Source: Andrena cerasifolii | Taxonomy: Eukaryota; Arthropoda; Insecta; Hymenoptera; Andrenidae | Assembly: GCF_050908995.1 (NCBI RefSeq) | Contig: NC_135119.1 | Location: 2,790,001-2,854,000 of the forward strand | Length of the DNA: 64,000 nt | Direction: 5' to 3' | In this document: positions 21,280-33,639 of the stretch, piece after piece | Layout: the number at the start of each line of letters is the position of its first letter | Position numbering within the stretch: position 1 is the stretch's first letter | Notes under the pieces: model-generated | What the model was told of the DNA's origin: nothing | What the model saw: only the letters and a program-made list of their open reading frames with translations | The model's database searches: none | Made by a program: the position numbers and the translations under genes

Positions 21280-23375
21280 GTGCAGTGAACAGTGGTCTTT
21301 CGATGTAGGCTCGTGTCAACCTCGCGATAAAGACTCGTCGCTGTGCCCCACCACTTCCTGACGCTCCCGTTCGCTCGCCACCAGCGTTGCCACGCAATTC
21401 CCTACGTACGGAGAAGGCATCACCTCACATAGGCCTACATACTCTAATACGATTTGTGCCCGCCAATCGCGATGCGATGAATTGTGGTTCGTCATCGCGT
21501 CACCAACCCAAATATACTGTTATTGTCGCAGGTGTTCCCTTCTCCTACTCCGTACTACGTCATGTGATGTTGGGTCTCTTTCGCGAGGCTATTCGGTGAC
21601 CTCAGAATCGTCTCCACTTCGCGATAAACATTTGTCGCCGGTCCCGAGTCTCGAGCCTATATCGAGAGAACACTGTATCTCTAATGGAAAGATCAAAATG
21701 CTGTAATTTAAAAGGTACATATCGTTAGAGAACGTTACTTTTATCTCGCCTGAATTTACGTAGTATATAAAATTTATATTATATATGTATAAACTTTTAC
21801 AGAAAAGTAGAAAAGGATTCACATTTAAAATGTTGCAGGAATTGTCCCTTAATTATCCACAGCCATTTTATTTGTATCACATTACACCACCAACTTGTAA
21901 CATATTACAGCATGACTACAAAAAATTTGAAATAATTTGTAAATCGCGCGATATTGGTTCATACAATACAATTGTCTGATTACTGATTCATTTCAAGCGG
22001 CTGCTCAAATAATACATTGTATAGTTAAGTTTATTAAAAATGCTAGCATAGGGTTACGTAATTTGTCGCAATATTTTAAAACATATTAGCGAATTAAATT
22101 TTACACTCACACCTATAACGTATTTCACAATAAAGAAATGGTATGTCAACTAAACTTAATGCGTCCCATTTTTCAGTACAATCAGTACAAACTTCGAACC
22201 GTCCGAAATTTATCATGTGCGGAATTATACCATTTGGCTAGCCATCAATTAGGAGGCTTCAGTTACCAATTATCAAATTGAGTATCCGCTGTTCAAAGAT
22301 CTCTGTGTCAAACCACTCGCGCGCAAAGTGTCTCTAATTATTTCATTAATAATACGCGAATGTCCACCTGAGTTTGCTAGAATCGAAACGAGGTTTACAT
22401 AGGATTGTCGAGTGGGTCCACCATCGTCGGCAACGACAACGAGCTCTCAACTTCCGTCCGTAGGCAATCATGATGGGGAACCCGCACAAGGTATACGGCT
22501 TAAAGCGAACTCCTTGCCGATAGTTAATTATTGCCGAGCAGAACTGATTTGCAAGTACGTCGTTTATAATCCACTTAAGTCCTAATCGAATCCTGACCGG
22601 TGCCGCTGACAACAGACAATCGGATCTTACGATCCACCACGGATCGAACCAGATCGAATGTATGCATATACTTGTTCCGTTTACACGCCGCACTTATGAA
22701 AGTCGACAATTGCTTGGGAAGAGGCTGATGCCCCATCGAAAGGACACTGGCCTGATAACTGATAATAAATACAATTATGAAATAAAAAGTTCCAGTAAAC
22801 ATGCGACTTATTGCGTTAAAAAGTTAAGACACTTTGGGTGGCTTGTTCCTGACTCACGGCCGGTATGGTGGTCATCACTTCTGACATTTCCGGAGCTTCA
22901 TGTTTTGGGAACAATTAGAAGACAAAGTTTGTTCGACATGATTTGAGTCCTTCCGTTGATGAGTGAAGTAAGACCCTTTTTTCACTTTCGTGAAAATTGA
23001 AGTTTCGTTTGTAGTTATCGGTTAAGAAATTATAGTGCACAAATAGTAATTATGATAACAGGTTTTAAACGAAATTTTGTCACTTATTGACCAACGGTAT
23101 CATGAATAATCAAGTGCCAGTATTGCATTAAATTATGGTGTTACCGTCTTGGAAAAATGTGACTTACGCGATGTGGCAATTGGTATATTAATAACCAAAA
23201 GTTATGCGAGTGCTATTTTCAAAACACTGCAGAAAAATTAATACTTTTCATTAATTGTGAGAACAATATGTTGCATTAATGTGTGCCAACAAAAGTACAG
23301 GCATAAAAAGAATGCTGAGAGTATATGATTTAGTATACATGGTGGATCAATAGAGTTGTCCACCTAGAGTATTTC
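21280..23375. other. No gene recognised
   Basis: Mixed sequence without a convincing gene. The part near 21525-21570 (CTCCTACTCCGTACTACGTC) recurs inverted near 36200-36230, marking an unclassified dispersed repeat. Confidence 0.4.
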
Positions 23376-23379
23376 CGCC

Positions 23380-23540
23380 ATTTTTAACCAACTTCAAAAA
23401 GGAGGAGGTTATAGATTCCGTCCGGACGTATGTTTTATGTTTGCCCGCGCATAACTCTTCAGCATATGGACCGATTTTGATGATCTTTTTTTTATTCGAA
23501 CGAGCGCGATGCCCCTCGGTGGTGGTCCCATCGTACAATG
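23380..23540. repeat. Dispersed repeat with AACCAACTTCAAAAAGGAGG
   Basis: The string at 23389 followed by AGGTTATAGATTCCG and ATGGACCGATTTTGATGA matches a repeat type I know from many insect genomes. No coding region or boundary could be set. Confidence 0.5.
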
Positions 23541-23544
23541 CATA

Positions 23545-24978
23545 AATATTGGCTCGATACTTTGTCAGTACTGGTTAGCTCAAACTTCGCCTCTTTCCAT
23601 ACTTTTTTGTACTTCATGTATTCTCGCATGTTATTCACACTTTTATTTTTTAGAAGTTTGGTTTAATTTTTTTTCTAGAAATACTAAAAAATATTATTTG
23701 GAAAAGTTGTACGGTGTCAAGGAGGCTATAATATACCAGTAATCTTTTTTTGTGCGTGGTGGCGTATCGGCTATTTCAAGGTCAATTTTATGTTTTAAAA
23801 TAGTACCTACGCTATACTTTTTTTATGCTTAATGTAATAGCAGGTGTTTAGAAAATTTGAAAGCGGCTAAAATAATGATTGGTACGTTTTAAGGTGCGTG
23901 ACAGTCGTTCTGAGCTTGCAGTGATTTCCATTTTGTTTCTCCTTCGTGTACGATAAATAAGCTGCTGAGCAAAATTAAAGAAACAGTATAATTTCCCGAA
24001 TATTTTGGTAATTTTCAAATGGCTGTATCTCCACGAAAAATGAGCGCAACAAATATTAGAGAAACGCATTTTAGCGCATGATGTTTCTAGTTTTTTAATA
24101 AAGGACTGAAATTTGTTTTTCATTCACTACGATACTGTTTTATCAAGATGAAGCGCAGGAAACGAAGTTTCAATTTTTTTTGCCGAGTTTGAACATATTC
24201 AACGGCCAAGAATGTTTTTTCCAGGTAAATCCAATGGAGGGCTCTTATAAAGCAAATATTCCTCTTTAATGTGGTTTTTTATATTTTGCTGAATTAATTT
24301 TATTGACCGATTTATTCGCGATCAAAGCAGAAAAGGTACTTTTCAGTTTAAACACCTATAACATTCGACAGCATGATCGTAGAAAAAATTTCATGAGTGT
24401 TTTGGAAAGCTAAGAAATTTTCCATTCCGCGCCCTGAGTGGCTGATTTACTGAAATTTTTTTCATCGTATAAAATCCATTGTAAATGATCGCAAAAATTG
24501 CATCTCCATTTTTTAGAAAACATGATGCCACTTCAAGGAAAATCATGGAATCATTCAAGTGCCCACGTTTTTTGCGAGTTAAAGCTACCCTTAAACACTG
24601 CGCAAAAGGCCGGATCGATCAGATTCTTTTTTCCGTATGTCTTCTGTGGTCAAATATACGGTATGGTCTGAAAAATTGAAGAATTACCTGTTTTATGCTG
24701 TTCCTCTTCAAAACATTTTTTTTTTATTCCCGCGGCTTTTGAACGAGTGTTGCCTTTTTTTTTTGTTAGTGCAACGCCATTTTAGTAAAAAGAAAAGATT
24801 TCAGAAATTTAAAAAAGAAAACATTTTTATCCACTCTCTTCGCAAATGACAAAATGAGTGGTGCTAATGCTAGCGGTATGGTGGAGTATTTGTCAATTGC
24901 GAAGATATTGAACACCCTATACATATACAATCCACTTTAATCTATAAAAAGTTGGCTGTTGAAATCGTCTAAAGGACA
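23545..24978. other. Non-coding repeat-like DNA, no gene recognised
   Basis: T-rich sequence. An ACACCCTATACATATAC string near 24905 resembles the CAGGGTGT ends of other repeats here, but no partner end was found. Confidence 0.4.
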
Positions 24979-25124
24979 TAGGGTAAGCAGGCCAGTAAAT
25001 GGACGGGGCCAGTAGATGGACGAATCGGTGGTTAATCGTTAATATTGAAAACACTAGAGTTTTAATCTATATAATTTTTTTATTATTATTTTGTAGAACA
25101 AAACGTTTGTTCTTTTATAAAACA

Positions 25125-26845
25125 TTAATATTTATTGAATTTTCGGTAATTATGGAGAATAGGTGTTTCCTCACCGATTTCAATGAGTCTTGGATATGTT
25201 GTAAAACTCAACATACTGAACAACTTATTCCTATACGTATTACCGCCGCACGACCTTCGTTTTCGAGATATTTGCGAAAAACTGCGTTGGTTTATTCCAA
25301 CGCAACGCATTGTCGCATTCCACTTCCCAACTTGTCCCGGGTATTAGTATCGGCTTGCGCGCCCGCGGGCGCGTAAAGCATGGTAGCGAACCGATATGAA
25401 TTTGGAGATTTGAACCAGAAACTTGCGGATGCCTGTCAACACCCGGCCTGTGTTCGGCAGTGCCGACGCCGCCGGATATTAGGATACTATACTGAATCCA
25501 TCCTAAGAAAAACCCTAACGTCCATACCGTTTTGTCAGCGATCTGCGCAGCCCCCCCACTACTGCTTACAGGCTCCGCGCAGGCGATTATTCGTAGCGCT
25601 TTACCTTCCGGGTTCCCTGCTTCTCCAAGGGCGGGACGTGACCGATGTCAATGTCAACACTGCAGGTGGCGGAACGGCTGACAGAGAGGTAACAGGTGGT
25701 AAGACGGAGAAAAACGTAGGCGGTTAAGTGGGGAGTCGGACCAATCAGCGCCTCCTCAGAATCATCCCTGCGCGAACGAGGTTTTTCTTACAAGGGAACA
25801 CCGCGAACCCGACTTACCAATTGGAACGCAACTTTGTGGGTTTTTAGAGTGACTCAAAACAAGAACAACGGTGTCTTTCATTTGGGCCCTATCGCCCTTT
25901 AAGGGGGTGAAAACTAACCTCAAAGTCAAATTGGCACTTCCACTTTTTCGCGTATAACTGTCAAAGTACAACAGACAGAAAAAAATGTTTCAAACAAAAG
26001 TTTAACGGTGCAATAAGCGTTACAAACTCCCGTTAACAAATTTTTGAAAAAAGTCAAAAAAATATATATAATTGACGAAAAATACTCTTTTCAAAATTTT
26101 GTTAACGCAAGTTTGTAGCGCTTATTGCACCATTAAAATATTGTTTCAAACATTTTTTTCTGTGTGTTGTACTTTGAGAGTTACACGCGAAAAAGTGGAA
26201 GTGCGAATTTGACTTTGAGGTTAGTTTTCACCCCCTTAAAGGGCGATAGGGCCCAAATGAAACACACCGTTGTTCTTGTTTTGAGTCAGTCTAATAACCC
26301 ACAAAGTTGCGTTCCAATCGGTGAGTCCGGGTTCGCGGCGTTCCCTTGTTAGGATGGAACAACTATAAAAGATAATTTTTTTGCTAGGAAGAGGGTGCCT
26401 TCTAGAGCACCTTTTGGGTGTGTGGGAACTCCGGTCAACACCCCGACTCACATCGGTTCGCTAGCATGCTTTATGCGTACTCCGCACTAATCTAGCCCCA
26501 ACCAATACTAATACCTGGGACAAGTTGGAAAGTGGAATGCGTTGCGTCGGAATAAGTCAAAAGATGTTTTTCGCAAATAGGTATCTCGGAAACGAAGGCC
26601 AGCTTCATCATTTGTTTTGTACCATACTGGCGCATACTCTGCCACGGACGCGTAGGTACTGTAGGTACGCACACGGCAGAATACATTATAGTAGTAACAG
26701 CAGTTTATCGCGAATACCTCGGAAACAAAGGTCGAGCGGCGGTAACATGTATAGGAAAAAGTTGTTCAGAATCATGTCCCCGGCAACATATTTCAAGGTC
26801 GTCAAAATCGATGAGGAAACACCTGTTCTGTATAATTACTGAATT
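25125..26845. repeat. Foldback nested in the 24.98-kb element
   Basis: Arms at about 25125-25405 and 26452-26845 share GGTGTTTCCTCACCGATTTC, TTTCGAGATATTTGCG and CTTGTCCCGGGTATTAGTAT in complementary orientation. The palindrome CGCGCCCGCGGGCGCG lies at about 25357. The centre is occupied by the MITE at 25791-26348. Confidence 0.65.
25791..26348. mobile_element. TTA-flanked long-TIR MITE (PIF/Harbinger-type), copy 1
   Basis: Ends CAAGGGAACACCGCGAACCC and complement; TTA at 25788-25790 and 26349-26351. Arms of about 210 bp flank a short AT-rich centre. A 3-bp TTA duplication is typical of PIF/Harbinger; the family call rests on that alone. Confidence 0.65.
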
Positions 26846-27754
26846 TTTTTTTGTATGCAAAAAAGTTTTTATACGTACGGTCTTCCGCCAGTATGCGCTA
26901 GCTTCAATTTAATAAAGAAACGTGTTTGGCCGTATTGTAAAGAGGTACGTAATAGATGATTGTAATGATATATTAACAATTTATAAATAAACGCGTAAAC
27001 AAAGAAAAATAAAACGATAGAATTTATAAAAATTACTGTCCATGTACTGGTATGGATTTTCTGGCCCAATGCCAGTAGATGGACAGAATAGAATTGAACC
27101 TTTTGAAGCCGCTTTTTTTTAATAAAAAAAAAGTTTACACATTTACTTGTACGTAGGTACCTTATTTTTCTTTTAATTTAGATGGCAAGCAGCAAAAAAT
27201 ATATACCTTATATCAATATACATATAATGATGTACATAGATAGAGGTTACATGTTAAATCGGGACGGTCCTACACGATCCAGGACGTCTGACCACTTTAG
27301 GATATATATAACCTCACTTTATTTGCACTCTGGGGTCATAACCTGTTGCACAGTTTTCGGACAATGAAGACTGCATACGCTTTTAATTTTGATGAAATAA
27401 ACTATTTTTTTTTTACAAAAAATGCCTCAATCTAGGTCACTATTATAGCTACTAAGCCTGCACACGTATTTTTGTACGTCTAGCCGGACACCCGTCCACC
27501 TATTGGTTCTAAACTGTCCATCTACTAGCCCTATAGTCCATCTACTGGTGATATGGGCTATGAGTAGAATTTTCATCATTTCATGCTTAAATACATTAAT
27601 TTTTTGACTTACAGTAATTTTTTTCTTTAAATTTATACATTTTTACGTGCAAAGCTTTTGATTTTTTTTCAAATACAACAGATATTTCTAAGAAACACCT
27701 TGATGTAAACATCGGAATCCGCTAAACCGTCCATCTACTGGCCTGCTTACCCTA

Positions 27755-28784
27755 TTGCACATTATTTGTATACGATTATATATTAGCTTCACTCCTCTTG
27801 TCCGTTCGTTTGTTTTTTGGTTGAAGCTTAAAATATATTTTTAACCCAAAATGAAAGTGAGCGATGAAACGCGATCAGCTGTATTATGATACAACATATG
27901 TGTTGTACGAATTTCTTGTAAAATATAGAAAGTTGTAAAACCTACTTATCGCTGTGCTTGAATGACAGATAGTAAATACAATGCAGAGACAGGCTAGCTA
28001 TTTAGATACCGTAACATGGAAAACTGCTCTATTGTCAGATTAGAAAAAATAAAAAATACATACATGAAAAAATACATTAAATACTTGCATGAAATAATTC
28101 TTCCCACTGTGGCGCATTCAATTTTTTAATTTAATATATTTTCTAAAGTGAATATATTTCTACAAAGTTGGACATCGGCTTACGAAATAAGCAAACACTG
28201 AGCGAAACGTTTAACTTTATATTTCAGAGTCGGTATTTGGAAGAATCTATAACGAGCTATTCTGTATGAATAGGAGGCATGTTCTAAAAGATAATTTTTA
28301 AATATGCTATTTTATGTGAGAATAAATACAATTTTGACAGATTTTTGTACATACTAAATTCAGTGAAAACCTGGTCCGACCTCGAAGTGCCTATCAGCGT
28401 TGATACCGCCAATAACTCGTTTGCTCCTTCAACAATAAAAATCAAATTGTAGTACCATAAAGTAGATAAATACAAGTAATAGTTATATGTAATTAATATT
28501 ACAATTTAGAAATTAATATCGTGTTATAATTTTCTGCTATTATAAGAAGCAATGCTTTCTCGCTTGAGCAGGTGCAAAATGTCTGTCAGATATAGACCTA
28601 TAGGGACTTTTCACAGAATATGTAATTTTGAGATTTGAGGAGTGAAAGAAGGTCTTAGTTCTTAGAATATCTTCTTTCGTTAACAACGTGTATGATATGG
28701 TAAGCATGTGTTTATATTGAACGTGCAATGAACTGAAGGAAAATGCTTTGCATTATGGAAAGCATCCACAGACCTTTTTTCTTC
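27755..28784. other. No gene recognised
   Basis: AT-rich DNA with short frames only. Confidence 0.5.
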
Positions 28785-28787
28785 TTA

Positions 28788-29198
28788 CAAGGGAAGATCC
28801 CGAATCCAAAATTTCAAAAAATTCTGAAACTTTGTAAATACGTAGGGGATTTCCTCCTGATTACAACGTAATTTTTGTTTGCTGTCCAAATTCACTTGAA
28901 GGGGGTGAAATTAACCCCTAAAAATTCGAAAAATTGCGAACTGTAAGAGATAGAAAAAAAGTTTCAAGACAAAAGTTACTTCTTTTAATTAGATCTATCA
29001 GTTGGTAAAAAAATTATTTTACAGTTCACGAGTTGTAACACAAAATCAGAAAATAACCGGATTTTCAGGGGTCAATTCTACCCCCTTAGGGTGAATTTGG
29101 GCAGCAAACAAAAGTTGCGTTGTAATCAGGAGGAAATCCCCTACGTATTCACAAAGTTTCAGAATTTTTTGAATTTTCAAGTCCGAGATCTTCCCTTG
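28788..29198. mobile_element. TTA-flanked long-TIR MITE (PIF/Harbinger-type), second family member
   Basis: Ends CAAGGGAAGATC and GAGATCTTCCCTTG; TTA at 28785-28787 and 29199-29201. The ~200-bp arms differ from those of 25791-26348 except for the terminal CAAGGGAA and an AAGGGGGTGAAA motif. They are distant relatives. Confidence 0.65.
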
Positions 29199-29203
29199 TT
29201 AGT

Positions 29204-30500
29204 ATTCACTATGCATACAGTGTAGGTAGAATTTGATAGCACTGTGTTTACCTTTCTATCTTCTTTATTTTTCGCACGTTCTTTCGATTTTTAAGCAAAT
29301 AACTTCGAACGAGAGTAACCAAACGAAAAAATCTGATGCCCTGACAATGGAACAAATAGTTGGAAGTACTTTTATAGTAGTTTCTAATATCATACAGCAT
29401 CTATTCTGCTGTACATGAAAACGATTTGCGGCTTCAAGTCTGTTTGGTATGCAGCTGTCACATGCTTCATTTCCTGTGCGAAATCATTGGAATAAAATTT
29501 ATTATTCTTCTTTTGCATGTAACGTGGAAACGTTGAACCCCTAACTCACGAAATTGCATTTTCTGAAAAACTAAAAGCTTTAAAAACTAGATCGGTCATT
29601 ACATTTAAAATTCAAGAAGGGTAGAGTTGTGTCATAAAAACTTTTTATTCGTAGCAACAAGAGTGCTAAAACCTTTGCGACATATACAGAATTTGAAACG
29701 AAAAGTGATCTCATTCAAGCAAACATACTGACAATGAGTTAAATTAAAACTCTGCATTCTGACATTATACACGATAAGTTCGAGTAGAGATTAATGCGAG
29801 GACAACGCGACGGAGAACACTGTGCTATTTTCATGAAACAAATAACGCGTGTCAAAAAGATCAACATGCCGAAGGAAGAAGTCTAGGAGAGCTGAAAATA
29901 GTTCAGTGGCCAATTACTGTTGGAATTTTTACGGACGATTTAACGCCGCTTACCTACGTTCTGCAGCGGGTTTCCATGGCATTTCCCCTTTAGAAGGTAA
30001 CAAAGAAAGAAGGAAGCGAAAGGAAGAAAATAAAAAGGAGACGGGAAAAATTAGCTCTGGATCTCGAGGAAATCTCGTGTCTTGATATTTGCATGTGATT
30101 TCTCACTACAGGATCCAGGTAAAAGAAATGAATTCGTAAAAATGGGAGAAAATGCTAAGATCTATCGCCTACCTTTCTTGCACACGTGTAGTTGAATTTT
30201 CTACCGTTTTGCCTGCAAGTCGTAAAAGATCCAGCAGAACAATACAGATCGTATATCTAAAAGAAGGTGTAACATAATTACATATTACTTCAAATGACGT
30301 AAGTACACTGATGTTGAAAGTAGAATACATCAGGAAGTAACAAGTTACAGTGACAAGGTAAGCTAAAGACCAATATTGTTTAGAATAACAGCCGAATGTT
30401 AACTTGTTACACTCTAACTTATGCGTTCGTCAATCGGCCAGAAATCCATTGATAAATGTTGCACTTGATAATACAGAACTTCCAAATATGAAAAAATATT
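29204..30500. other. No gene recognised
   Basis: AT-rich, no recognisable domain. The 78-codon frame at 29849-30085 is polar low-complexity and unsupported. Confidence 0.45.
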
Positions 30501-30503
30501 ATA

Positions 30504-31420
30504 GGGTAGATCGGGGGCGGTAGTAACACTTTGATTTTGGAATACGATTACGCAAATATTATTACAGTTATAACAGTTTTTTTTACGAAAATGTTACTTA
30601 CTTATCTGACATTATTTGAGCCACGACAGTTTCTCTGTATGTCAAGTAATATTCCGGTTATTAATAAAAAAATGAGAAGCGGAGAAAGTGTTACAACCGT
30701 CCCTGACCCCGGGTCGGTTGTAACACTGCATGGAGTCGGTAGTAGCACAAATTTAACTTTACGAAATTAAAATATTTATTTATTTTAATTATTATAATAA
30801 ATGAAAAAGAGTAAAATTTATAACCAATTATGCGGTGTCGCTATTGTGGCAAAAATAGAAAACGTTTTGGCTGGTGCATTCTTCACGTGATCAATCTTTA
30901 CATTCAGCACATTGCACCCATTTTTTATTTGGTTTGCTGGTGCTGTGCTATAGGATTCCATGCAGACCAGACAATATTATTAATCTTCCTTGTCACTATT
31001 CGGTTCTGTCGCGGCACAACCGACCCCGACTGCCGATGTCACAATCACCCCGACCAGGTTTTTGAACTTAAATTATAAATTTTTATTAACGAGACACTTA
31101 AAAGTGGTAAGTAACGATCAGTATTGCTTTAAAAATGGCCAGATTAAATATTAAAAAATAGAGAAAACACGTACTTGCAAAGGGAGTATTTATATTACAA
31201 TTTTAAATCAGTAAGGAAAAGTTACTTTAGGGTATCGAAAAGTTATTTTATTCACTATGCATGTCTATTGTGTATCTATACTAGGTTATGGACGTGTGTA
31301 TTCGAAATGTCGTCGAATTCTTTATCATATATCCAAAATTTGTGGTAATATCTATCATATGTTTTGAGATATTTAACGTGTTACAATCCCTCCCCGGTTA
31401 CAATCGCCCCCGGTCTACCC
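30504..31420. mobile_element. TA-flanked element with repeated GTTACAA words
   Basis: Ends GGGTAGATCGGGGGCG and its near-complement (CGCCCCCGGTCTACCC) are flanked by TA at 30502-30503 and 31421-31422. The words GTAGTAACAC, GTTACAACCG, TTGTAACAC, ACAACCGACCCCG and GTTACAATC recur near both ends, with the palindrome GACCCCGGGTC at about 30705. No transposase is seen in 917 bp. Confidence 0.65.
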
Positions 31421-31422
31421 TA

Positions 31423-31965
31423 TAGTGATTTCAAACTCAATAATACCAATTCTTTCACTTTTACAATGTGTAATGGTATCAGTATGTTACATCAATTTAC
31501 AGTTTCGTGTGCCTAACAATGAGATGAATATGTAGGGCAGGCCCGGCCAGCTGGTCGATTTGGGACCTGGAGCGCTCCTTATGCCTCCCGGAGCCATGCG
31601 CAGTGCGGAAGTCAACCTCGAAGCCGATGATACCGCGGGCATACAACGGGTGGAGAAAACTACAGTAATGTGTGTCAAAGTTGGGCGCATTTTATTTGAA
31701 ATAAGATAACAAATAATCATTTGCAATAATGAATTATTTCAAATACTTTATTATTTTTATTTTATAAATAAGATAAGGAATCTAACTTTATTTTGTGTGT
31801 AATTCAAATAAGTTATTTTCAAATACTCTTGTATTTGAATAATTTTGTATTCCAGTTATTTCACTCATATAAACGTTCGTCAGAAAGGCATTCGTAACTA
31901 CTTCGGTAAATCTAACATTGTGGCAAATGAAAACAACCTCTCCGCCGGAGCAGATGATGGCAACG
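31423..31965. other. Probable 3' flank of the minus-strand exons
   Basis: AT-rich. On the minus strand an AATAAA lies at about 31748-31753, some 220 bp past the stop of the exon at 31971. A GGCAGGCCCGGCC string near 31536 resembles a hAT end but has no partner. Confidence 0.35.
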
Positions 31966-31970
31966 TAGTG

Positions 31971-32056
31971 TTATATTTCAGGCATATTTTCTATATGTTT
32001 GGATAGTCTTGCAGCATTTCCACTCCTGTACAGCAATCGGTAAAGTATCTTAGTAC
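31971..32056 (-). CDS. Candidate terminal exon of an unrecognised host gene
   Basis: On the minus strand a pyrimidine-rich acceptor ending ATTGCAG (32057 side) leads into 86 bases. With one base carried from the previous exon, they encode GTKILYRLLYRSGN, continue to SKHIENMPEI, and stop at TAA (31971-31973). The phase matches the donor of the exon at 32191-32313, and the intron between them is a normal insect-sized 134 bp. The protein has no domain I recognise. Composition is ordinary coding-like, unlike the transposon frames. An alternative reading without splicing ends at a TGA at 32135. Confidence 0.45.
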
Positions 32057-32190
32057 CTGCAATAAATAAAAAAGTTAATGACGAGTTGCAAGTTCCATAT
32101 TTGATGTAAGTCTAAGGAATAGACACGTAAATATTCAGCTTAGTTCCATTTCTGCTAAAGACCCATTTGCCGCATTGTTGCGTCCAGTAC

Positions 32191-32313
32191 CTCTAGACAG
32201 CGTCCAAGTCTCTGTTTCATCTTCTTCTTCCCATCCAAAATCGAAATCGTCACAGTTTTGCTGAATATTATTCACGAACCGTGTTTTATGCCTCTCAAAG
32301 GCGGGTTTTATGC
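32191..32313 (-). CDS. Candidate internal exon of an unrecognised host gene
   Basis: 123 bases on the minus strand, preceded by acceptor CATATTACAG and followed by donor GTACTG after AGAG. It is a phase 1-1 exon: two bases, 40 codons, one base. The product reads IKPAFERHKTRFVNNIQQNC, then an acidic stretch DFGWEEEDETETWTLSR. The incoming phase fits the donor of the candidate exon at 47188-47224, which would imply a ~15-kb intron filled with transposons. If the donor is skipped, the frame runs on to a stop at 32135. No homologue is recognised. A transposon-derived or alternative origin cannot be excluded. Confidence 0.45.
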
Positions 32314-32542
32314 CTGTAATATGTAGGTAGTAAAGTTGTGACAACCTTTCCGTCGGTTTGTCACCGGTCGACTCTTTGCCGCCGCCTCAGTCGCGTGCCA
32401 GGGTTCGTGAAAGGAGCCTTTGATTTGTTTTAATTTATGTTTATTTGTCTGGTCACGTATTTGTAAAGTAAATCTATAGCTACAGAGATTAGACTTTAGG
32501 ATACTGCCTAGGACAAATGATACCGAACTACGATTAGAATTA

Positions 32543-32822
32543 CTATTGCGAGATGAGAAGAAGCAAGACTACCCCCAAGCTGAAATATCACAGGGGTAAG
32601 GGGAATCGCCCGCTCGCGTCAACGTATCCCCTCCAACACAGTTCGTCCCGTGACGAAGAACGCGAACGAAACCAACCGCAACAATCCGCGGATATGGACA
32701 GCCGCTAAGAACCGAAAAGTAGGACTTCTTGGAGGGGATAAGGTGGAGCGAGCGGGTGATTCCCCTTGCCCCTGTGACATTTCAGATTGGGGGTAGTCTT
32801 GCTTCTTCTCATCTCGCAATAG
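32543..32822. mobile_element. TA-flanked MITE with ~65-bp termini
   Basis: CTATTGCGAGATGAGAAGAA at 32543 and its complement ending at 32822, with TA at 32541-32542 and 32823-32824. Arms match over about 65 bp; 280 bp in total. Confidence 0.75.
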
Positions 32823-33000
32823 TACTTACCCCGCAATCGGCTTGGCGTTTGGGCCTGGGGTCTCTGGCGCGTTTATAGAATGAGTACAGAGTTGAGCATT
32901 AGCTAAATAAAAAATTATTTAAATAAGGATCAAATAAAAGTTAACTTTTTTATTCAATGAGAATTTATTCGACGAAAAAAGTTAATTTTTTTATTCAACG

Positions 33001-33492
33001 TGTTGTATCCCAACCGACGCGACACCCAGGCGTAACAACCCAGCGCGCATTCCAATTGCCACAATCAAAGCGGCTGAAATCCGGCACAACCACGTAAGAG
33101 ATTTCGGAAGCACACCGAAAATCGTCAGCACAAGGCGAAACACCAAAAACAGGCCAAAGACGGAGACCCCGATGGTCCCCGCTTCATCCCGATTAGGATA
33201 TAAGAACGATGTACGAGCGATGACAGCTCAGACTCTATGCGAGACTCACGCGCGACAGTCACAGTGGCAGTGTAACCCAGATCGGAACGGAATAAACCTT
33301 GTTCCATCCTACGGTGAGTCCTAACTCTTTAACCGGCCAAGAATCCTACTACCCTCGGTTTCCAACCGAGTATACCCGTCCCGGCATACTCACCCGAGTA
33401 TTCGGAGCCCGCCGGACGACAACAGCGAAGTACGACCAAGGAGCATCGCGAGATTCTCAGGGAGAATGTCGACCCATGCACTTTCCACAGCA
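33001..33492 (+). mobile_element. Probable solo LTR
   Basis: Begins TGTTGTATCCC and ends CACAGCA, so TG...CA. It contains GGATATAAG (TATA-like) near 33196 and GGAATAAACC (polyadenylation signal) near 33287, as in an LTR read on the plus strand. The flanks ACG (32998-33000) and ACG (33494-33496) suggest a short 3-4-bp duplication. The sequence on both sides (TTTATTCGA-type repeats) looks like one interrupted repeat. No internal region adjoins, hence solo. Confidence 0.5.
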
Positions 33493-33570
33493 GACGAAAA
33501 TTTATTCGATGAATAATGTTAATTTTTTTAATCGTCGGGAGATTCAACTTCAGCGTCGAATAATTTTTTT

Positions 33571-33600
33571 AACTTTAACTGTAACTGTAACTTTAACTTT
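33571..33600. repeat. Hexamer-type tandem repeat AACTTT/AACTGT
   Basis: About five units of a six-base repeat, embedded in TTATTCGA-rich repeat DNA (32900-33640). Confidence 0.7.
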
Positions 33601-33639
33601 ATTCGACGGTGCGTTCAGCGTCGAATAATTTTCTGACGA

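Larger units (their letters stand above)
24981..27752. mobile_element. TA-flanked element with repeated GATGGAC words (2.8 kb)
   Basis: Ends GGGTAAGCAGGCCAGTA (24981) and complement (to 27752) are flanked by TA at 24979-24980 and 27753-27754. The word CAGTARATGGAC occurs at about 24993, 25011 and 27072 in direct orientation, and at about 27493, 27515, 27535 and 27729 inverted. These look like subterminal transposase-binding repeats. No transposase is seen; the interior is filled by a foldback that itself contains a TTA-site MITE. Confidence 0.6.

Noticed and set aside
33571..33600. Telomere-like repeat
   Set aside because: The unit AACTTT/AACTGT is not the insect TTAGG repeat and spans only 30 bp.
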